Below, piece by piece: positions 1-5,600 of a DNA stretch of 6,531 nucleotides. A program made the translations under genes and the position numbers. Position 1 is the first letter of the stretch. Every line of letters begins with the position of its first letter. This DNA is from CAJQQY01 sp964352225. GTDB lineage: Bacteria > Bacteroidota > Bacteroidia > Chitinophagales > Saprospiraceae. The stretch spans positions 1 to 6,531 of the forward strand of contig CAYGRM010000377.1 of NCBI GenBank assembly GCA_964352225.1. The letters are read 5' to 3'. Under the pieces are notes generated by a model that worked only from the letters and a program-made list of their open reading frames with translations, made no database searches and was not told the origin of the DNA.

Positions 1-3000
1 TTGCCTTAGTCCAACTTTTTGTCGAGACAGGCGGCAACACTTTTATCTCAATCGCAGTCGCTCGGAAAAGCGTTCCTCCGTTCGGCATCGCATCAGCTGC
101 ATTTCTTAAAATAATTGGAACTAGCGGAACTCCTGCTTCCATCGCTAAATGAAATGCACCTTTTTTAAATGATCCTAAAGTTTTGTCTTTACTTCGAGTT
201 CCTTCTGGAAAAATGATAATTGAAGTTCCACTTTGCAAAGCATCCACCGCAGGTTTCATCGCCTCTATCGCTTTTTCTTTATCTTTTCGATCAATAAAAA
301 TCACGCCTGACGCAGCCATCAATTGACCAATGATCGGCATATTTTTCAATTCCTTTTTAGCAATTCCAACCGCATTTTTTCGAATCAATTTAGCAGCGAC
401 AAACATATCTACGCTACTTTGATGATTAAAAATAAAAACTGCTGGTCGTTTTTCCCAAAGGTATTCTTGCCCTTTGACTGCCAATTCTAATCCTGCCATC
501 CGAACCACTAAATCTCCTACCGTTGCCATCATAGAATTTATTCCATCAGTCCATGACATATTAAATGCTCCTGAGGCAACCCCATTAATTACAGCTGGAA
601 CTAAACTCCCCAATGCTAAACCTGTGCGAACAAAATTCGAAAGGCCTGGGCGTTTATCATCATTGAGTCGATAAACAGTCCAATCATTCTGATACGCCAA
701 CGCAGAAAGTTTTGTGTCGGGATTCATTGGTCGAGGATTTCCTACTATTTCGAGCAATGGCAAATCTTCTGCACTATCTGTATAGAAAAAACTTTTTTTC
801 AAATCAAGATTAAATTCTTTAGTCAACTCTTTCGCAGCGTGTGCTTTTCCTTCTCCCCAACAAGCTGGTTCAATAATATTCCCAGTAAATTTCCCATCCT
901 TTACTTCCATAACGGTACACATCACATGTTCGATATTTAAGTCACGCGCAATCGGATTAACCTGATAAGGGGTCGCTGCAGAAATAATTGCAACCGTATG
1001 TCCTTTGGCTAAATGTGCCGCCACCAAAGCTCTCGCTTCGGGATAAATTTCAGTAGCTAAATTTTCATGATAAACATCTTCTCCCACTTCTATAAAAGTT
1101 TTTTCCTCTACTCCTTTTACACCTTGCGCTCCCATGGCAGCAAGTCCTGCAAAATTTCCATTACCCATGGCGTAAACCATCACTCCTGCAAATTGAGCAA
1201 CTATTTCCCGAGCTGTAATTCGACCGCTGAGCACTTTTGTTTGGAAAAATTCTTTTGCCGAAAATCCTTTAATTAAAGTTCTATCTAAATCGAAAAATGC
1301 TCCGATGTGTGGCCCTTCTTCTCCTTCCATCACAGGTCGAGTAAATGCATCCGTTTTGGAACCTGGAACAATATCTCGTTCAATCGGAACTATTTCATCT
1401 GGATCATTATGATGGGTTAAAGTAAATCCTTGTAAGGTTTTAATTCGATCAGCAACATCATTGAGTTGAGTAAGAAATTTTTCAAGCGCTTCTTTTTTAT
1501 CATCCTCAGGCACAGGAATTAATCCTAAGTTTTTTACCAACCGAATTCCATTAATCAAAAATGGTTTAGAAACAGATTCTATTCTTTGAATACGTCCTTG
1601 CCAATGCATTTCTTCACTAATGAATAAACATTCATTGATAAATTTTTCCTCATCAAATACGCGCCGTGGTCTAGTATTTTTCAAAGCATAAACCACCACT
1701 CGATATGCTTCCACATAGCTATGCAGCACGACTGGCGCTACAATTACTTTCTCTTTTCTCAAAAAAGAAATAGCGGTAGAATTGGTTTGCTTGATTAATT
1801 TGTCCCATTTTGGATCCAACACTTCTAAGTTCGATTCAACTTCATCTGAGAATTGTGATTTTTTAGAATAGAAAAATTCGAATTTGAACAACTGTCTCAA
1901 TTCCATTATTTCTTTCCAAAAAGTTTCTTCTCGAACATCAGGTTTCGCTTCCGATGATTCTAATAATGCCAGTTCGATAAATGCCCGTTGGTACAAATGA
2001 TGCACCGACATATTCGCATAGTAAGTGGCTTGCAAATAATTTTCAGAGACGATGACATATTTAGCATGAAGCGCATCACCATGTTGCAAAATGAGTTTTG
2101 CTCGAATCAATAAATTTAAAGCAGTTTGCACACTTTCTCCAATTGGAATTCCTCTATCCACCAAGGCATCTGGATTTCGTTTCTCGATCAATTCCATCAA
2201 ACGGATCACGTCATTTTCAATAGCAATTTTGGTCAACGAAAATCTACTCAACAATGCAATACAAATCAATGAAGAAGTAGTCACAGGTGTGATCTGATTA
2301 ATTTTATGAACGAGCTCCAATGCAAACTTTGGCAATTTCCCTGAGTAACCTTCCACATCATATCCTTCTGTAATGATTTCCACAGAATTATCTTTTTGCA
2401 CATCGACAGGTTCACCAAAACGTAAAGAAATTTTCCCAAAATTATTCCCCATTTTTTTGATATAATTCATAAACCACATCAAACTTTCAGGTGCTTTTTT
2501 ATTTCGCCTCCATTGTAATGTGATGTCCTTCACATCTGGAATCAAATCATATACAATCGAAACAGGAATATATTTCACCTCCTGAGTGGATTGTTCTTCT
2601 GCTTCTTTGATATATTTTAAAATTCCCACTTTTGGCCAAACTAATTTCCCCGTTCTAGATCGAGTTCCTTCGATTGCCCACATGAAATGAGCATTCTCAT
2701 TGACTAATGAAGCAATGAAATGTCGCAACGTCGCCTTGTATATTTCATTATCCTTAAATGATCTTCGAATAAAGATGACTCCATTTTGTCGTCCCATCTG
2801 ATTCAGCCCCATGAATGCCATATTGATACCTGCAAAAGTATACGGCAACGGAATCCCATGCCGAGTAAGCACTACCGCTAAAACCATCATATCGATATAA
2901 GTCTTATGAGTCATCACGAAAGCAATCGGATGCTTGCGAGCAATTTTACTCAATTGCTTTATTTCGGTTGGGTTTACATCGATTGTTTTTTTGTAGCCTC

Positions 3001-3187
3001 GCGAAAGAACGTACTGCGAAAACTCCATTCCCATCACATTTGCAACTGGGCTATGTTGGGTATATAACTCTTTCATATACTCAGTCGCCTTAGCATAAGT
3101 CTCCTCGAATGACTCACCGTTTTCCTCAGCGATCAGTACCAGTTTTTTTTGAAATTTTGAATCTCGTAGAATGTTTTCCATCAACAT
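1..3187 (-). CDS. Trifunctional fusion: PlsB-like GPAT + HAD-IB phosphatase + PlsC-like acyltransferase (3' end outside window)
   Basis: One open frame of 1062 codons with no stop; it runs off the left edge. The start is ATG at 3187, with an in-frame TAA 24 bp upstream; ATG at 3181 is an alternative. Residues ~60-350 are a glycerol-3-phosphate acyltransferase: HKTYID (H94, D99), GVIFIRR (R141), EGTRSR (E173-R178) and IPVSIVYD (P208 onward). Residues ~350-600 look like the helical PlsB C-terminal domain, with a YYxNxxxHHLY stretch near 390-400. Residues ~628-830 are a HAD-IB phosphatase with DLDRT (D633), S736, K781 and DSAEDLPLL (D804, D808). A hydrophobic segment (~855-880) leads to a PlsC domain with NHQSSVD (H922, D927) and FPEGTRS (E995). 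All three active sites look intact. By family, the ends would acylate sn-1 and then sn-2 of glycerol phosphate from acyl-CoA or acyl-ACP; the HAD substrate is unknown (LPA or PA is a guess). Probably membrane-associated. Confidence 0.93.
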   Translation of the reverse strand, partial: MLMENILRDSKFQKKLVLIAEENGESFEETYAKATEYMKELYTQHSPVANVMGMEFSQYVLSRGYKKTIDVNPTEIKQLSKIARKHPIAFVMTHKTYIDMMVLAVVLTRHGIPLPYTFAGINMAFMGLNQMGRQNGVIFIRRSFKDNEIYKATLRHFIASLVNENAHFMWAIEGTRSRTGKLVWPKVGILKYIKEAEEQSTQEVKYIPVSIVYDLIPDVKDITLQWRRNKKAPESLMWFMNYIKKMGNNFGKISLRFGEPVDVQKDNSVEIITEGYDVEGYSGKLPKFALELVHKINQITPVTTSSLICIALLSRFSLTKIAIENDVIRLMELIEKRNPDALVDRGIPIGESVQTALNLLIRAKLILQHGDALHAKYVIVSENYLQATYYANMSVHHLYQRAFIELALLESSEAKPDVREETFWKEIMELRQLFKFEFFYSKKSQFSDEVESNLEVLDPKWDKLIKQTNSTAISFLRKEKVIVAPVVLHSYVEAYRVVVYALKNTRPRRVFDEEKFINECLFISEEMHWQGRIQRIESVSKPFLINGIRLVKNLGLIPVPEDDKKEALEKFLTQLNDVADRIKTLQGFTLTHHNDPDEIVPIERDIVPGSKTDAFTRPVMEGEEGPHIGAFFDLDRTLIKGFSAKEFFQTKVLSGRITAREIVAQFAGVMVYAMGNGNFAGLAAMGAQGVKGVEEKTFIEVGEDVYHENLATEIYPEARALVAAHLAKGHTVAIISAATPYQVNPIARDLNIEHVMCTVMEVKDGKFTGNIIEPACWGEGKAHAAKELTKEFNLDLKKSFFYTDSAEDLPLLEIVGNPRPMNPDTKLSALAYQNDWTVYRLNDDKRPGLSNFVRTGLALGSLVPAVINGVASGAFNMSWTDGINSMMATVGDLVVRMAGLELAVKGQEYLWEKRPAVFIFNHQSSVDMFVAAKLIRKNAVGIAKKELKNMPIIGQLMAASGVIFIDRKDKEKAIEAMKPAVDALQSGTSIIIFPEGTRSKDKTLGSFKKGAFHLAMEAGVPLVPIILRNAADAMPNGGTLFRATAIEIKVLPPVSTKSWTKA

Positions 3188-3230
3188 TATGAATAAGGTT
3201 TTATTTTTTTATCGATCGTTATTTTTAACG

Positions 3231-3259
3231 CAAATTTTGAAGTTTAACAAGATAACAAA
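3231..3259 (-). promoter_or_regulatory. Candidate Bacteroidota promoter for the acyltransferase fusion gene
   Basis: On the minus strand TTTG (3259-3256) is followed after 17 nt by AAAATTTG (3238-3231). This matches five of the six fixed bases of the Bacteroidota -7 box TAnnTTTG, with -33 TTTG at allowed spacing. It would give a leader of roughly 35-40 nt before ATG 3187. The first T of the -7 box is missing, and the region is AT-rich enough that chance matches occur. Confidence 0.33.
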
Positions 3260-3292
3260 TCATAATTATAACACCATAAAATACTGATAAAC

Positions 3293-3309
3293 TTTAGTTT
3301 TAAACTAAA
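3293..3309. promoter_or_regulatory. 17-bp perfect dyad, possible operator (site 1)
   Basis: TTTAGTTTTAAACTAAA consists of two 8-bp arms around a single central T. It lies in the spacer between the divergent acyltransferase and hydrolase genes, about 35 bp beyond the candidate -33 box of the fusion gene. Related bases recur at site 2 about 100 bp away (CTTTAGT followed by TAAACTA). A TetR-type or similar dimeric regulator is a reasonable guess, but no regulator gene is in the window. Confidence 0.4.
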
Positions 3310-3388
3310 ATCAAACAATGTTATTCCTTAAAGTGGCATCTTTATGGCATTCTAAAAAACAATTACCATTTTTTTATATCTGAAAAAA

Positions 3389-3419
3389 AAGTACCTTTAG
3401 TACTTAAACTATAGTCTAA
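3389..3419. promoter_or_regulatory. Overlapping dyads, possible operator (site 2)
   Basis: Two dyads overlap here: AAGTAC-N5-GTACTT (3389-3405) and TTAAACTATAGTCTAA (3404-3419, one mismatched pair). The stretch from 3395 reads CTTTAGT-act-TAAACTA, and site 1 reads CTTTAGT-tt-TAAACTA from 3292, so the same half-sites recur with 1-bp different spacing. It lies upstream of both possible hydrolase starts. The repeat is seen directly; binding by a regulator is inference. Confidence 0.4.
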
Positions 3420-3504
3420 AAAACAAAATCAACCTGTGGCTTTTTTATCCAGAGTATCCATTTCATTGGATTTTTGGACAGAAAATCCTCTTAATCTAGC
3501 TGTA

Positions 3505-4287
3505 ATGCCAAATAATACTGAAATACTCAAAGTAAAGAAACCCTCGTTATTTTGGCTCGCTACTGAGCCTGTACGTGCAGCATCCGAATTAGGGATTTCT
3601 ATACCATATCGTAAATTTTTCCATAAAAATTATAAAGGAGATGGTCATCCAGTATTGGTTTTGCCTGGTTTTATGGCAAGCGATACATCGACTAATCCTC
3701 TTCGAAAATTTATCGCCAAATTAGGCTACAATGCCTATGCATGGGAATTGGGGAGGAATACTGCAAAACTCGAAATATTGGATGTTTTGATGGATAAATT
3801 AGAAGATATTTATCATGAAACTGGACAGGAAGTGACGATTATTGGATGGAGTTTAGGAGGAGTCTACGCACGACAAATCGCGAAGGAAAAACCTGATATG
3901 GTTCGACAAGTTATTACATTGGGTTCTCCATTCGCAGGAATTACAGAACCTAATAATGCAACTTGGATGTATAATATCATTTCTAATGGAAAGCGAGTGG
4001 TTGACCTTGATCCCGAACTTTTAGCTGATTTGCCAAAACCTGCACCTGTACCTACGACTGCGATTTATACAAAAGAAGATGGAGTGGTGCCTTGGCAAGT
4101 TTGTATGGAGCAAGAAGAATCTTCGATTCATCAAAATATTCAGGTATATGGAAGTCATTTAGGATTGGGCGTTAATGTTTCCGTTTTAAATATTATTGCT
4201 GATCGTTTGATGTATTTCAAAGAAGAATGGGTTCATTTCGAACCACAATCCGCTGTTAAAGATTTGATACTTTACCCTTCGATGTGA
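3505..4287 (+). CDS. Alpha/beta hydrolase, lipase/esterase-like
   Basis: From ATG 3505 this is a 260-residue alpha/beta-hydrolase. Numbering from the alternative GTG at 3436 (283 aa), the oxyanion strand is HPVLVLPGF (71-79), the nucleophile elbow GWSLGG holds Ser139, the acid is probably Asp215 (YTKEDGVVPW) and the base His241 (GSHLG). The triad is therefore intact. The GS-PFAG stretch after the elbow resembles bacterial triacylglycerol lipase and PGAP1-like esterases. No signal peptide is seen, so it probably acts in the cytoplasm or at the inner membrane face on acyl esters; the substrate cannot be read from sequence. ATG 3505 is preferred because the 23 extra residues from GTG are low in family character, while the conserved-looking part begins PSLFWLATEP. 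It is divergent from the acyltransferase fusion across shared dyads, suggesting linked control. Neither start has a Shine-Dalgarno sequence. Confidence 0.9.
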   Translation: MPNNTEILKVKKPSLFWLATEPVRAASELGISIPYRKFFHKNYKGDGHPVLVLPGFMASDTSTNPLRKFIAKLGYNAYAWELGRNTAKLEILDVLMDKLEDIYHETGQEVTIIGWSLGGVYARQIAKEKPDMVRQVITLGSPFAGITEPNNATWMYNIISNGKRVVDLDPELLADLPKPAPVPTTAIYTKEDGVVPWQVCMEQEESSIHQNIQVYGSHLGLGVNVSVLNIIADRLMYFKEEWVHFEPQSAVKDLILYPSM

Positions 4288-4307
4288 AGGAAACAGAAAA
4301 AAATAAG

Positions 4308-4349
4308 AAAATCCCATCAACCTTTCGATTGATGGGATTTTTTGTTTTA
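4308..4349. terminator. Bidirectional rho-independent terminator
   Basis: A perfect 13-bp stem (AAAATCCCATCAA, 4308-4320, with TTGATGGGATTTT, 4329-4341) encloses an 8-nt loop and continues into a T-rich run. On the opposite strand the stem is followed by TTTTCTTATTTTTT. It begins 20 bp after the hydrolase stop codon. It can end the hydrolase transcript, and also stop leftward transcription from the convergent LysE-like gene before it enters the hydrolase. Confidence 0.88.
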
Positions 4350-4353
4350 TAAG

Positions 4354-4500
4354 AACTGCTTGGCTCTAGATGATTTCATTTGGTTATTAAGTTATTGGTT
4401 AATGAGTTAATAGTCGTACAATCTTTAGAAGTACCCTTTTGGAAATAACTTAATAACTTTTTATAAATGACCAAATGAATTCATCTAGGACCAACTGCTT
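4354..4500. mobile_element. MITE-like inverted-repeat element with 8-bp target duplication
   Basis: Perfect direct repeats AACTGCTT stand at 4354-4361 and 4493-4500. They directly flank 131 bp (4362-4492) with 22-bp terminal inverted repeats (4362-4383 and 4471-4492) that pair at 19 of 22 positions. Inside, a second perfect pair, TTATTAAGTTATT (4384-4396) and AATAACTTAATAA (4444-4456), extends the fold; the right arm has 14 extra bases between its two parts. No reading frame fits inside. Terminal inverted repeats plus a target-site duplication are the hallmark of a transposed non-autonomous element (MITE). The parent family is not recognised. It lies in the convergent spacer, where an insertion would be harmless, 21 bp past the LysE-like stop. 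Confidence 0.65.
4384..4412. repeat. Degenerate tandem GTTAWTRA-like units inside the element
   Basis: The left inner arm reads as four loosely related 7-8 nt units: GTTATTAA, GTTATTG, GTTAATGA and GTTAATAG. The first two pair with the right inner arm. The unit style resembles the TGATGAGT units of the hairpin at 5212-5291, although the two sequences are not copies of one another. Confidence 0.35.
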
Positions 4501-4521
4501 TCCTAATTTAAAATTATTTGA

Positions 4522-5199
4522 TCAGATTTCTCTTTTCCAAAACATCCGCTTCGCTTGGAAAAAAGTTGTAATCAAAAACATCACTCCCACCACCACCAAA
4601 AGCTCTTGACTCTTTTCTTTTAAAAAATCAACTAAGAACGTTCCTGCAAAAATATAAAGTGAATGCATCGCTACCGTCGCCAAACCTGCTCCAATCACAA
4701 ACGCCCACATTTTAAATTGAATTTTTCGAGTAACTAATGCTGTATTCCAAGCTAACCAAAACGGAATCATGCTTGGATAAAAAAAACGAATCCCCATTCC
4801 TAATATAAAGGTTGGCACCATGATGGAAGGCAAAGACAAAGTAGGTATGCTCGAATTGCGACTCATTGCCCCATAAAAAACGGCTATCGTCAAAATGGAA
4901 AAAAGGATTAACATCGTCCATTCCAAAATCAAATTCCCGTTTTTTCTTTTTGCTAACCATTGGGTAAACGCAACAATGTATCGAACAAAAATTGCCTCTA
5001 CCAAAGCACATCCACATGAAAATAAAATGGCTGATTGCCATCCTCTTTCCACACTAATTTGAATGGCAAATAAATGTAATGCCCCAATTACAATAGAACC
5101 TGATGCACTTATCACGAATCCTAAAAAAAAGGATTTTCCAAAACCCAGCTTAGTAGCCAAATTTTGATAAATCGAATCAAGAAAAGTTCTTTTTGCCAT
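4522..5199 (-). CDS. LysE/RhtB-family integral membrane transporter
   Basis: This 225-residue, very hydrophobic protein has about six predicted membrane segments (~22-44, 55-78, 92-112, 125-150, 165-190, 199-214). The N-terminal pattern GFVISASGSIVIGALHLFAI, then QISVERGWQSAILFSCGCALVE, matches Bacteroidota LysE-type exporters: a G-rich first helix, a basic loop, then FSxGxALVE. The later PFWLAWNTAL stretch fits the mid-protein proline region of that family. The family typically exports amino acids or related small molecules; the substrate here is unknown. The start ATG 5199 has no Shine-Dalgarno sequence and is preceded by AT-rich DNA. An 80-nt hairpin begins 12 bp upstream of it. The gene is monocistronic, convergent with the hydrolase and divergent from the ABC operon. 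The loss of the usual proline in the first helix (GSIVIG where many have LPxG) is a mild oddity. Confidence 0.82.
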   Translation of the reverse strand: MAKRTFLDSIYQNLATKLGFGKSFFLGFVISASGSIVIGALHLFAIQISVERGWQSAILFSCGCALVEAIFVRYIVAFTQWLAKRKNGNLILEWTMLILFSILTIAVFYGAMSRNSSIPTLSLPSIMVPTFILGMGIRFFYPSMIPFWLAWNTALVTRKIQFKMWAFVIGAGLATVAMHSLYIFAGTFLVDFLKEKSQELLVVVGVMFLITTFFQAKRMFWKREI

Positions 5200-5211
5200 T
5201 ATGATTATTTT

Positions 5212-5291
5212 AGTGATGAGTTATAAGTGATGAGCGATGAGTACATCAATACAAAGAGCTACTCATCATTCATCACTTATAACTCATCACT
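5212..5291. repeat. Large 32-bp-arm hairpin of TGATGAG-type units
   Basis: The arms 5212-5243 and 5260-5291 match at 30 of 32 positions; one of the two exceptions can form a G-U pair. They enclose a 16-nt loop. Each arm is built from short related units (GTGATGAG, TTATAA, GTGATGAG, CGATGAG). There is no T-run on either side and no clear flanking direct repeat, so it is neither a standard terminator nor an obvious MITE. It lies just ahead of the LysE-like start, so it would fall in that gene's 5' leader if transcription starts beyond 5291. It may be a Bacteroidota REP-like palindromic repeat. Confidence 0.8.
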
Positions 5292-5298
5292 TATTAAA

Positions 5299-5312
5299 GT
5301 ATACTAGTACAC
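5299..5312. promoter_or_regulatory. GntR/YtrA-like dyad GTATACTAGTACAC
   Basis: This 14-bp dyad is symmetric about its centre apart from one mismatched base pair per arm (GTATACT / AGTACAC). GT-rich ends around a TA-rich core are typical of GntR-family operators. It is immediately upstream of the 5212-5291 hairpin as read toward the LysE-like gene and about 290 bp from the ABC start, so either gene could be its target. Confidence 0.3.
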
Positions 5313-5516
5313 CTTTTCTCTGCATAAATCGTGCGGCAATACTACGAATATTCTAGCTTTCTTTGAATTATATTCGATCAAGGAGATTATTTTTTTCAGT
5401 AAAAAAACCAGCACCTAAACAATGTATAATCTACTGATAATCAGCGACTTAAATTAAAAATAAAACTATCGCTGCATTCCCCATCTTTTTATTTTCATAA
5501 AAAAATTAAAGAAAAA
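5313..5516. other. Non-coding stretch with no recognised gene
   Basis: No plausible protein or RNA gene was found in this part of the 401-bp spacer 5200-5600. Minor structures seen are CGAATAT (5345-5351) with its inverse ATATTCG (5370-5376), and CTGATAATCAG (5434-5444). The only ATG frame noted (5422-5457) has 11 codons. The stretch is very AT-rich with several A and T runs, as in upstream regulatory DNA. Confidence 0.5.
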
Positions 5517-5549
5517 TTTGTTTTTCTCATTCAAACACTATTACATTTA
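5517..5549 (+). promoter_or_regulatory. Candidate Bacteroidota promoter of the ABC operon
   Basis: TTTG at 5517-5520 is followed after 21 nt by TACATTTA (5542-5549), five of six fixed bases of the Bacteroidota -7 box TAnnTTTG. Transcription would begin near 5556 and leave a leader of about 45 nt to ATG 5601. The -7 box sits inside the dyad described at 5535-5555, a geometry expected of repression. This is a match by eye and was not tested. Confidence 0.42.
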
Positions 5550-5573
5550 TAGTGTGCCAGTTAAGTAATACAC
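5535..5573. promoter_or_regulatory. Possible GntR/YtrA-type operator(s) over the ABC promoter
   Basis: ACACTAT (5535-5541) and ATAGTGT (5549-5555) form a perfect 7-bp-arm dyad with a 7-nt spacer covering the candidate -7 box. The second arm is shared with an overlapping looser dyad, GTGT-N14-ACAC (5552-5573). YtrA-group GntR repressors, which often control small ABC transporter operons, are reported to use AGTGTA...TACACT type sites; the spacing here is a base or so different. The dyads are seen; the regulator assignment is inference, and no GntR gene is inside the window. Confidence 0.45.
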
Positions 5574-5600
5574 ATGAACACCAACTAACAAATATTAAAT

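Noticed and set aside
474..674. 66-codon plus-strand open frame
   Set aside because: It lies wholly antisense to the PlsC part of the fusion gene, whose frame has clear catalytic motifs. No recognisable domain.
1067..1276. 69-codon plus-strand open frame
   Set aside because: Antisense to the HAD domain coding region; low-complexity content and no family signal.
2091..2297. 68-codon plus-strand open frame
   Set aside because: Antisense to the GPAT C-terminal region; no motif and no promoter-like context.
3436..3504. GTG start of the hydrolase 69 bp upstream of ATG 3505
   Set aside because: The added 23 residues show no family character. Kept as an alternative, because there is no Shine-Dalgarno sequence at either start to decide.
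4712..5041. 109-codon minus-strand open frame inside the LysE-like gene
   Set aside because: Same strand, other frame, wholly within the 225-codon gene; composition rich in Phe, Ser and His as expected of an out-of-frame reading of a membrane protein.
5212..5291. The large hairpin as a transcription terminator
   Set aside because: No T-run follows the stem on either strand, and it is upstream, not downstream, of both neighbouring genes.
5345..5376. CGAATAT / ATATTCG inverted pair as a hairpin
   Set aside because: Only 7-bp AT-rich arms around an 18-nt loop; weak stability and no supporting context.
5422..5457. Micro frame of 11 codons upstream of the ABC operon
   Set aside because: Too short, no start context, and positioned before the candidate promoter, so not an obvious leader peptide.
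5574..5588. Four-codon ATG frame in the ABC leader
   Set aside because: ATG-AAC-ACC-AAC-TAA is within reach of chance in AT-rich DNA; no sign that it acts as an upstream frame.
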